From DATFKA01 sp042095835 (GTDB lineage Bacteria > Bacteroidota > Bacteroidia > Chitinophagales > Saprospiraceae), in contig JBELML010000198.1 of the NCBI GenBank assembly GCA_042095835.1, positions 1-7,982 on the forward strand: a stretch of 7,982 nucleotides of DNA. Reading direction: 5' to 3'. Below, in pieces: positions 1-6,025 of the stretch. Position numbers and translations under genes: made by a program. The notes under the pieces are model-generated. The model was not told the origin of the DNA, did not search any database, and saw only the letters and a list, made by a program, of their open reading frames with translations. Every line of letters begins with the position of its first letter. The first letter of the stretch is position 1.

Positions 1-2
1 TC

Positions 3-55
3 TGAGACCTTGAGACCTTGAGACCTTGAGACCTTGAGACCTTGAGACCTTGAGA
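3..55. repeat. 8-bp tandem repeat (TGAGACCT), 6.6 copies
   Basis: Six identical, uninterrupted copies of TGAGACCT are followed by a partial copy TGAGA; the two bases before the array (TC) do not continue it. Every unit contains GAGACC, a non-palindromic hexamer. Because 8 is not a multiple of 3, gain or loss of a unit would shift any reading frame. The plus strand has a TGA in all three frames across the array, whereas the minus strand is open in all frames, so a minus-strand C-terminus running off the left edge cannot be excluded. It lies about 160 bases before the receptor start. Perfect identity between copies suggests recent slippage. Function is unknown. Confidence 0.95.
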
Positions 56-214
56 ATTAACACTATTTGTTTTGCAAACTTAAATCAAATTGTTTCAAAT
101 AAAAATAATTGCCCGTGCCTTAACTTATATTTTTTGTGTGTATATGATTTGTTGGGATTCAAAACCTTTGGTTAGGAGATTGAAGTACTTAACTTTGCCA
201 CCAAAATAAGAACC

Positions 215-2491
215 ATGCGTGTACTCCTCTTCAGCCTACTGCTCTTAAGTAGTTCTATCCTATGTGGACAAATACAGATCAGCGGTAAAATCGTGGACGC
301 CAAAGATGGACAAGCATTAGCAGGCGCTAGCATCCAAGAAAGTAGTGGCGCTTTGGGAACCGTCAGCAACGAGGATGGTTTCTTCAGTATCTTGACTAGT
401 GCCGATAGCCTACAAGTCAGCTTTATCGGTTATGAAGGTTCTTATCTAAGTCAACTGATAGATGGCGCTTTTTATACTGTGGAGTTGATTAGTAATAATG
501 TTTTGGGAGGTGTAACGGTCACAGCCAGGCCTCCACAGGTGGGCTTACGTACACCCGAAGCAGTCGCCTTTCTATCTCGCCCCGATTTGACACGTTTCCA
601 GGAATTAAGTCCAGCCACTGCACTTAATCAAATACCTGGCGTTTATATGCAATCTGGTGCACTCAACACCAATCGAATCACCATCAGAGGTATCGGTAAT
701 CGAATCCCATTTGGCACAGCTAAAATCAGGGCTTATCTTGATGAGATACCTATCACCAATGGTGTTGGGGAGACTTCCATAGAAGACATCGACCTTAGTT
801 TTCTCAACAACATCCAAGTATGGAAAGGACCTACAGCTAGCAACTATGGGGCAGCCCTAGGTGGCATGATTCATCTACAAACTGGAGATGGCAGCAGGCC
901 TGGTTTTCAGTTGAATAGTTCCAGCGAATGGGGAGAATTTGGTTTGGAGAGACAAGTTGCCCAGTTCAACTACTACAATCCTAAAAACAAGCTACAACTC
1001 AGCCTCAATTTCAACGATACGCATAGCGATGGGTACCGCGACAATAATGAATACGATAGAGAGAGTTTTACCCTCCTGGGGAAGATTGGCAGTGGTAATA
1101 GGCACCGCACTACTTTCTTAGTCAATTATACCGATTTAAAAGCCTTTATTCCCAGCTCGCTCAGCGAAGATGATTTTAGGAACGAACCAAGCAAAGCAGC
1201 CTTCACCTGGGCACAGGTTATGGGTTTTGAAGACAACCAGAGATTGATTACTGGTATTGCTCATCAATACGATTGGTGGCTCGGTGCGCAAGGCAAATCG
1301 ATCAGTAGTCATGCAAGTCTATTCGGCACCTACCGCAACAATTACGAATCTAGGCCTTTCAATATCCTGCGCGAATCCAATTGGTCGGGTGGCTACCGAA
1401 TCACCTTAGACTATCGCAACGGCCGACAACGCCAAACACCCAATGCACAAATTGGCATCGAAACCTATACGGAAAACTACCAGTGGACCACCAATGAAAC
1501 AGACGGTGGAGAACTACGCGCCCTGCTAAGTGACAATGAAGAACGGCGGCGCTACTTCAACCTATTTGCCAGCTGGGATTGGGCCATTGGACCGCAGTGG
1601 TTTGTCAAAGCAGGTTTGAATCTCAACAGCACAGGTTATGAGCTGACCGACTATTTCTTGACGGATAGTAGTGATCTGTCGGGTGACTATCAATTCGATG
1701 CCATCCTTTCACCAAGGCTTAGTATTGGTTATCAGTGGAATCCACAAGTCAGTATTTTTGCAACGGTCAGTCATGGCTTCTCTCCACCAACGCTAGAGGA
1801 AACGCTCAACCCTGACGGCAGCCGCAACAATGAAATCCAGCCCGAGCAAGGTTGGAATTTTGAATTAGGCAGCCGTGGTAGTTATATTAATGGGAAATTC
1901 CACTACGACCTCTCGATTTATCGAATGCAAATCCGAGATTTATTAGTTGCCAGACGTACGGGTTTAGATCAGTTCATTGGCATCAATGCTGGTAAAACTA
2001 TACACCAGGGACTAGAGGTGAGTCTGCGCTATGATTGGCTGGATGGGCCTTGGCAAATCAGTACACAAGGCAATTACAATTATGCCAATTATAGTTTCGA
2101 TGAGTTTGTGGATGGAGAAAACGATTTTTCTGGTAACGAACTTACTGGCACGCCACCTCATCAGTTTAATACTTGGCTAGATGTAAGAAGTCCATTTGGA
2201 GTTTATGCCAGTTTAAACTTCGAATATGTCGATGCCTTTCCGATGCGGGATGATAATAGCATTTATTCGGAAGCCTATCAGCTTGTCAATACTCGAATTG
2301 GCTGGCGAAAAACCTGGCTCACTGGCTTCAATTTTGAAATTTATGCTGGTCTCAATAATCTATTTGATGAGCGCTACGCCTCTATGATTTTGATCAATGC
2401 AGCTAGTTTCGGAGGAAGGGCACCACGGTATTATTATCCTGGTCTCCCCAGAAATTGGTACGGTGGTGTAAAAATCGGATATACCCTGTAA
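215..2491 (+). CDS. TonB-dependent outer-membrane receptor with N-terminal carboxypeptidase-regulatory-like domain
   Basis: This 758-residue protein is an outer-membrane active transporter that would import a ligand using energy from TonB-ExbBD. A signal peptide spans residues 1 to about 19 (hydrophobic LLFSLLLLSSSIL). Residues 20-92 form a carboxypeptidase-regulatory-like beta-sandwich (ISGKIVDAKDGQALAGASI), common in Bacteroidota receptors. A TonB-box-like GGVTVTA follows at 98-104. The plug covers about 110-225, with NQIPGVYMQ (138-146), ITIRGIGNR (155-163) and VWKGPTASNYGAALGG (202-217). The rest is a 22-strand-type barrel with FSPPTLEETLNPDG near 522, PEQGWNFELGSRG near 543 and NNLFDERYA near 714, ending in GGVKIGYTL. 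The length fits the siderophore/vitamin type, not the SusC type of about 1000 residues, and no susD partner is present. The C-terminus resembles iron-complex receptors, but the substrate is inferred only. There is no STN domain, so it should not signal to FecR. The start is preceded by A-rich CCAAAATAAGAACC and no Shine-Dalgarno sequence, as usual in this phylum. No convincing Fur box is visible upstream. Confidence 0.95.
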   Translation: MRVLLFSLLLLSSSILCGQIQISGKIVDAKDGQALAGASIQESSGALGTVSNEDGFFSILTSADSLQVSFIGYEGSYLSQLIDGAFYTVELISNNVLGGVTVTARPPQVGLRTPEAVAFLSRPDLTRFQELSPATALNQIPGVYMQSGALNTNRITIRGIGNRIPFGTAKIRAYLDEIPITNGVGETSIEDIDLSFLNNIQVWKGPTASNYGAALGGMIHLQTGDGSRPGFQLNSSSEWGEFGLERQVAQFNYYNPKNKLQLSLNFNDTHSDGYRDNNEYDRESFTLLGKIGSGNRHRTTFLVNYTDLKAFIPSSLSEDDFRNEPSKAAFTWAQVMGFEDNQRLITGIAHQYDWWLGAQGKSISSHASLFGTYRNNYESRPFNILRESNWSGGYRITLDYRNGRQRQTPNAQIGIETYTENYQWTTNETDGGELRALLSDNEERRRYFNLFASWDWAIGPQWFVKAGLNLNSTGYELTDYFLTDSSDLSGDYQFDAILSPRLSIGYQWNPQVSIFATVSHGFSPPTLEETLNPDGSRNNEIQPEQGWNFELGSRGSYINGKFHYDLSIYRMQIRDLLVARRTGLDQFIGINAGKTIHQGLEVSLRYDWLDGPWQISTQGNYNYANYSFDEFVDGENDFSGNELTGTPPHQFNTWLDVRSPFGVYASLNFEYVDAFPMRDDNSIYSEAYQLVNTRIGWRKTWLTGFNFEIYAGLNNLFDERYASMILINAASFGGRAPRYYYPGLPRNWYGGVKIGYTL

Positions 2492-2498
2492 AGTAAGC

Positions 2499-2533
2499 GG
2501 ATGAATAGGTTTATTGATTCATCCTATTCATCC
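2499..2533. terminator. Perfect 11-bp inverted repeat between convergent genes, probable bidirectional terminator
   Basis: GGATGAATAGG (2499-2509) is matched exactly by CCTATTCATCC (2523-2533) around a 13-base loop. It starts 8 bases after the receptor stop codon and lies 10 bases from the stop of the converging lipoprotein gene. The position fits a shared terminator serving both strands. No long T tract follows on either side, so termination would rely on the hairpin or on another mechanism. Confidence 0.7.
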
Positions 2534-2542
2534 TGCATACTC

Positions 2543-3277
2543 TTAATTGGCATCAATAATACGCCCTGATCCAGATACACTGGCATTCAGAGATGGTCTC
2601 CCTTTATAAAAGACATCACCACTGCCGCTAATGCGTATGGTGAGCTCTTCTTTCACAAAGACTTCAGCATCACCAGATCCAGAAATCGTTATATCAGAGG
2701 TATTACTTTCTAGGTTGAAGGCAAACAGATCGCCAGAACCGGAGGTACGATGCCGCACATCATCAGCTACACCTTCCAAGCGAATATCTCCAGAGCCGCT
2801 GATCCGAGTATCTACATCATCCGATTCTAAACCTACATCAATAGACCCCGAACCACTTACGCCTAAGGTCAGGTCTCCCGTCACAAAAATATTGTCCCCA
2901 ATAATCACACCAGATCCAGAAACGTACAGCTCTGTTATATCTGGCATGGTGATAAAAACACGAAAGTCATCGAGATTTCTCATACAACGATCAAATTCGA
3001 TCTCCCAAAATCCATTTCTCACATCGCGATCGAGCTGTTCGACAGCATTTTCTTGTCCCTCTACACGTACTTCAAAATTGGGGCCTTGCGTGATAAATAC
3101 ATCTGCTGGGATTTGCAAGTCCAGTCCATCAAATTGTGCAATGTCTAGCACTTCGGTCACGGTAGGTCCGTTTGCTCGAATGCAGCTTCCAATACCATCA
3201 CCATCAATATCGATGATACAGCCGGTGAGTCCAAATCCTGCAAGCAGGACTAGGACGAATAATTTTAGATTCTTCAT
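2543..3277 (-). CDS. GIN-domain (DUF2807) lipoprotein with seven SGSG repeats
   Basis: This 244-residue protein has a lipoprotein signal peptide (MKNLKLFVLVLLAGFGLTGC) with lipobox LTGC, so Cys20 should be the lipidated N-terminus. An acidic stretch (IIDIDGDG) follows the cysteine and could act as a surface-export signal of the Bacteroidota type. Residues about 45-240 match the putative auto-transporter adhesin head GIN domain family. Family hallmarks are FDGLDLQIPADVFITQG (49-65) and repeated SGSG turns at residues 120, 141, 160, 179, 199, 217 and 235, spaced 18-21 apart, as expected for one turn per rung of a right-handed beta-helix. Cysteines at 32 and 98 could pair. Function is unknown despite the family's adhesin label. 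The start codon is the first in frame before the signal peptide and is preceded by A-rich sequence. It lies 186 bases downstream of the next minus-strand gene, with hairpins between, so it probably has its own promoter. Confidence 0.9.
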   Translation of the reverse strand: MKNLKLFVLVLLAGFGLTGCIIDIDGDGIGSCIRANGPTVTEVLDIAQFDGLDLQIPADVFITQGPNFEVRVEGQENAVEQLDRDVRNGFWEIEFDRCMRNLDDFRVFITMPDITELYVSGSGVIIGDNIFVTGDLTLGVSGSGSIDVGLESDDVDTRISGSGDIRLEGVADDVRHRTSGSGDLFAFNLESNTSDITISGSGDAEVFVKEELTIRISGSGDVFYKGRPSLNASVSGSGRIIDAN

Positions 3278-3324
3278 AAATAGATTGTTTGTTTTGTCGG
3301 TTAATGATTAGCGGGCGTGCTTAG

Positions 3325-3354
3325 GGTTCCTAGTAGGAATTATTCTAGGGAACC
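3325..3354. repeat. Imperfect inverted repeat upstream of the GIN-domain lipoprotein gene
   Basis: GGTTCCTAG (3325-3333) pairs with CTAGGGAACC (3345-3354) with one bulged G, around an 11-base loop. It lies 48 bases upstream of the lipoprotein start on the minus strand. It could be a second terminator element, a 5'-UTR structure or an operator; the sequence does not decide between these. Confidence 0.5.
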
Positions 3355-3373
3355 AGGGCTGAGGTTTTAAAAT

Positions 3374-3410
3374 ACTGACGATCCCGATTAAGAGTCTACG
3401 GGACGTCAGT
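3374..3410 (-). terminator. Hairpin terminator candidate after the small beta-barrel gene
   Basis: ACTGACG (3374-3380) pairs with CGTCAGT (3404-3410); inside a small asymmetric internal loop, CCCG (3383-3386) pairs with CGGG (3399-3402), leaving a 12-base loop. Read on the minus strand the stem is followed by ATTTTAAAA. It lies about 53 bases after the stop codon of the gene ending at 3464, a plausible place for its terminator. Confidence 0.6.
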
Positions 3411-3463
3411 AGTAATAGGATTGATAGACTTAATTCAATAATATAGACGAATACAATGTAGTA

Positions 3464-4075
3464 TTACCAGTTGTCTTTGTTCTGCCATCTGTTGCCAAAA
3501 CCTCCGAAGCGAAGGGTGATACCCGCAAAGCTACCCCGAAAATCATCGTTCGTATATAGCGCATTGGCATCTTCGTTGGCGCCATCTAGGTATCGATATC
3601 CAATGGTCCCAGCAAGTCTAAACCATCTGGTCACATTGAGCTCTATACCTATTTCAGGTGTAAGCACAAATACTTGATCCAGGTCGGCATTACTCCTGCG
3701 ATCTACTGCAATATCTATGGCTCCCCAACCGATACGGGTACTCCCATAAAAGTGTAGCAACTTATCAGAAGGAAAACTGAAGCCCAACCAGAGACCGCCG
3801 TGCGCCAATTCTACGCTTTCTAAATCTCCATCATCGGTCAGCAACTCTTCGAAGTCGAGGCTAGCCATACCGTAGCCACCCACGAAGAAGCTATTGATCA
3901 ATACAGCGCCACCGCCACCAATAGCGGTATTGTAGTTATCGCTGAGGCCAATCTCTACGATGGGAGCTCCAAAGCCACCTACGACACGAGTACGATTAAA
4001 TAAGGTTTGTGTCTGGGCAGATAACATGCCCACAGCCATAATGGCTAAAGTCAGGGTGATGAGTAGTTTCTTCAT
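3464..4075 (-). CDS. Small outer-membrane beta-barrel protein of unknown function
   Basis: I do not recognise a named family. The 203-residue product starts with a clear signal peptide, MKKLLITLTLAIMAVGMLSA, with cleavage expected before QTQ at residue 21. The mature part alternates short amphipathic beta strands with glycine-rich turns: VVGGFGAPIVEIG (31-43), IGGGGAVLINSFFVGGYG (52-69), HFYGSTRIGWGAIDIA (108-123), LTPEIGIELNV (138-148), RLAGTIGYRYLDG (153-165) and GSFAGITLRFGGFG (181-194). This pattern and length suggest an eight-stranded barrel. The frame stays open upstream to a further ATG at 4186, giving 37 extra residues without signal features, and the extension overlaps hairpin-rich DNA. 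I chose the ATG at 4075 because it is immediately followed by the signal peptide and preceded by A-rich CATTAATAAA. It is likely transcribed separately from the operon to its right. Confidence 0.82.
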   Translation of the reverse strand: MKKLLITLTLAIMAVGMLSAQTQTLFNRTRVVGGFGAPIVEIGLSDNYNTAIGGGGAVLINSFFVGGYGMASLDFEELLTDDGDLESVELAHGGLWLGFSFPSDKLLHFYGSTRIGWGAIDIAVDRRSNADLDQVFVLTPEIGIELNVTRWFRLAGTIGYRYLDGANEDANALYTNDDFRGSFAGITLRFGGFGNRWQNKDNW

Positions 4076-4103
4076 TTTATTAATGTTGTAGTGATGCCTG
4101 CCT

Positions 4104-4156
4104 TTGCTACCCGCGTACGCTGAAGCTATAGCGGAAGAGTAAGCTACGGTAGGCAA
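4104..4156. repeat. Nested palindromic intergenic element, REP-like
   Basis: The intergenic DNA before the small beta-barrel gene holds nested inverted repeats. The outer arms are TTGCTACC (4104-4111) and GGTAGGCAA (4148-4156), with one bulged base. The inner arms are CGCT (4118-4121) and AGCG (4130-4133). Smaller palindromes include GCTATAGC and CTACGGTAG. It is more GC-rich than the AT-rich DNA on both sides. This looks like a small dispersed palindromic element, but only one copy is in the window, so that is inference. Confidence 0.45.
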
Positions 4157-4169
4157 TGTTTTAATGATG

Positions 4170-4196
4170 TAATGACAAGCAGTCATTATTTTTTTT
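4170..4196 (+). terminator. Hairpin plus T8 tract, intrinsic-terminator-like on the plus strand
   Basis: TAATGAC (4170-4176) and GTCATTA (4182-4188) form a perfect 7-bp stem with loop AAGCA, followed directly by eight T residues (4189-4196). The shape is that of an intrinsic terminator on the plus strand, yet no plus-strand gene precedes it closely. Read on the minus strand it is an A8 tract followed by a palindrome, about 95 bases upstream of the small beta-barrel start, so it could instead be an operator or promoter-proximal element. Confidence 0.45.
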
Positions 4197-4230
4197 ATAA
4201 ATCCAAGTATGTGTAATTGTTGATTATACT

Positions 4231-4261
4231 ACTGATAAAAACCCTCTAATTTTTCATCAGT
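4231..4261 (-). terminator. Terminator hairpin of the sigma-FecR-STN operon
   Basis: ACTGATAAAAA (4231-4241) pairs with TTTTT (4250-4254) and ATCAGT (4256-4261) with one bulged C and an 8-base loop. It begins 3 bases after the stop codon of the STN gene. On the minus strand the T5 run lies inside the descending arm of the stem. The position supports the end of a transcript here and hence separation from the small beta-barrel gene. Confidence 0.6.
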
Positions 4262-4264
4262 ATT

Positions 4265-6004
4265 CTAAAAGCGGAGACCTGCGTTAAACCCAATCCACCA
4301 TTTTTGATTCCGAGTACCTTTAGTTTTATCGCTGAAAGTTTGGGGAGCGAGGCTAGTCCCGTATTCTCCCGTTTCAGGGTCAAAAATTTCGGAGATCATA
4401 TGGTTGAGAGTCGGTCCAACAAAAAGGCTGGTTTTTCTGCCAAAGCGGCCATCAAACAAGACTTTAAATTGGTTGAGTTGATTCAGCTCTTTTGTCCATC
4501 CTTCTTTTTCATTTACATGAGAAGTAATGGCTTCCAGATTGAGTAGAAAACGAGGGCCTAATGTAATGGAACTGCCAATTCCATAACCTAAGCTCCAACT
4601 CATTTCACTAATCGTCAGATTTTGAACATTTTCAAAATTCTCAACTCGCGCTCCTATAGTGAAGATGTTGTAGAATTGCTTTACCCCTATTTTGAGGGCA
4701 AAATTTCCTGTTAAAGTTTCAGCAGCAAAAAGTTCGGCCCGATTGTAGCCTTTTTTGATAAAATTGATGAGCCCGATAGGAATACCTGAAATCGTGTCCG
4801 CAACGTTGATGAGCCCGATTTGAAATCCGTCTACTTTTTCGGCGGCATTAAAAAGTAAAGCGATCTGGCCCGTTTGGATATCTTTAGCACTATTTAATAA
4901 AGTAGCTACCTGAAATTTACTATCACCGCCAGCATAATTGATAAAACTACTAAATTGGAGGGCATTTCCACTGCCCTTAATACCATTATAAAACAAGGAG
5001 GCTTGCACCCCGTCGAAATCACCTCTAGCAGCATTAAATAAGGTAGCGATTTGAATAGCAGTACCTGTACCACTGATATTAAATCCTCCAGAAATTTGTA
5101 GCCCTTGTACGGTGTCTTTGGCGACATTTCCAAAGCCACTAATCTGAGTTCCAGCCATATCACCACCAACACTATTAAACACACCAGCAATTTGTACACC
5201 TTGCACATCACCTTTGATGGTGTTCCCAATTCCTCCAAACTCTTTGCCTTTGACACCTCCATTCATACCCCATAATAAATTCACAGAGAATTGATTGGTG
5301 ACCGAATAACTAGAGAACGTATTGGTACCCAAAAAAGGGACTATAGACACCTGAGTAAGCCTTGATTTCTCATCCTGGGCATTCGCCGCAGCGATTTGAT
5401 TGAGGTCGAGGTCCGAAAAGAAATCATTTGTAGGATCATAGTATTGGTCGCCAGGTTTGAGGCGATAGTCGGCTAGATCGATTTCATCTAGCGCCTTATT
5501 TCCTCGAATATTAGTGATATAGCGTCTTTGGAGATAAGGTAAACGCTCTTTCCATTTTTCTCTGCGCGCTTCCATAAGTGCTTGCATACGCTCCTCGCGA
5601 TCCGATTGGGTCTGTGGGGCGAGCGGCTCAGGGTCGACCGATTTGGTAATTTCTATTACCTCTACTTTCTGTGGCCGTAAGACAATTTGTTGGCCAATGA
5701 AGCGATAGCTCACTGGTATAGGCTCAAAGATCGCATCTAAAGCTTCTGTTTTACTGGCATTATTGACCTCCGCCTGGATGGGCTCTTCTAAGGGTATAAA
5801 TCGACTGCTATAAGCAAAACGCAAGCCATAGTTGGCATTGAGGTCCTTAAGTACAAAAAGCAAAGGAGCGTCATTGTAAGCAAAGCTTATCTCATCATCA
5901 CTAGATTGGGCAGATAGAAAAGAATTTGAGCATACCAAGAGGATACTTAGTAATGCAAGGGATAGGACGGGTGTACTTATGTTAAGACGAGTATGGTGAA
6001 CCAT
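4265..6004 (-). CDS. STN-domain envelope protein with about ten 14-16-residue repeats, probable FecR-contacting signal transducer
   Basis: This 579-residue product has a signal peptide to about residue 32 (SLALLSILLVCSNSFLSA, then QSS). An STN (secretin/TonB short N-terminal) domain covers about 38-111, with ISFAYNDAPLLFVLKDL and NYGLRFAYSSRF. In ferric-citrate-type signalling this domain contacts the FecR periplasmic region. Residues 134-161 are highly charged and probably helical or coiled (REERMQALMEARREKWKER). From 217 (LTQVSIVPFLGTNTF) to 415 the chain becomes repeats with consensus G-x-Q-I-x-x-x-F/I-N at residues 269, 285, 301, 316, 332, 348, 364, 379, 393 and 407, resembling the LA_2272-type surface repeat. 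Residues 420-579 alternate beta strands and end in GFNAGLRF with C-terminal Phe, as in outer-membrane barrels. No TonB plug is present. It begins 21 bases after the FecR stop codon, so it is surely in the sigma/FecR operon. The outer-membrane location and transducer role are inference; the STN domain is seen clearly. Confidence 0.88.
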   Translation of the reverse strand: MVHHTRLNISTPVLSLALLSILLVCSNSFLSAQSSDDEISFAYNDAPLLFVLKDLNANYGLRFAYSSRFIPLEEPIQAEVNNASKTEALDAIFEPIPVSYRFIGQQIVLRPQKVEVIEITKSVDPEPLAPQTQSDREERMQALMEARREKWKERLPYLQRRYITNIRGNKALDEIDLADYRLKPGDQYYDPTNDFFSDLDLNQIAAANAQDEKSRLTQVSIVPFLGTNTFSSYSVTNQFSVNLLWGMNGGVKGKEFGGIGNTIKGDVQGVQIAGVFNSVGGDMAGTQISGFGNVAKDTVQGLQISGGFNISGTGTAIQIATLFNAARGDFDGVQASLFYNGIKGSGNALQFSSFINYAGGDSKFQVATLLNSAKDIQTGQIALLFNAAEKVDGFQIGLINVADTISGIPIGLINFIKKGYNRAELFAAETLTGNFALKIGVKQFYNIFTIGARVENFENVQNLTISEMSWSLGYGIGSSITLGPRFLLNLEAITSHVNEKEGWTKELNQLNQFKVLFDGRFGRKTSLFVGPTLNHMISEIFDPETGEYGTSLAPQTFSDKTKGTRNQKWWIGFNAGLRF

Positions 6005-6025
6005 GCAATTGCTATAGTTCCTAAT

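Noticed and set aside
3..55. CRISPR-like array
   Set aside because: The 8-bp units are head-to-tail with no spacers and no cas genes, so it is a simple tandem repeat.
109..151. Bacteroidota-type promoter (TTTG, about 19 bases, TAnnTTTG) before the TonB receptor
   Set aside because: TATTTTTTG (128-136) and TATGATTTG (143-151) both have three bases instead of two in the -7 box, and no properly spaced TTTG precedes them.
215..280. Lipoprotein signal in the TonB receptor (Cys17 in SSSILCGQ)
   Set aside because: The residue before the cysteine is Leu, which does not fit a lipobox, and TonB receptors of this size normally use a standard signal peptide.
2631..3311. A 226-codon plus-strand open frame opposite the GIN-domain lipoprotein
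   Set aside because: It is an antisense shadow. Its SPEPE/SPDPE repeats are the reverse reading of the SGSG codons; it has no signal or domain, while the minus-strand reading has a lipobox and family motifs.
4076..4186. N-terminal extension of the small barrel protein to an ATG at 4186
   Set aside because: The extra 37 residues have no signal character, would bury the signal peptide inside the protein, and are encoded by hairpin-rich intergenic DNA.
4906..5262. A 118-codon minus-strand open frame inside the STN gene
   Set aside because: It is a shifted frame of the repeat region and has no independent support; the main frame carries the regular protein repeats.
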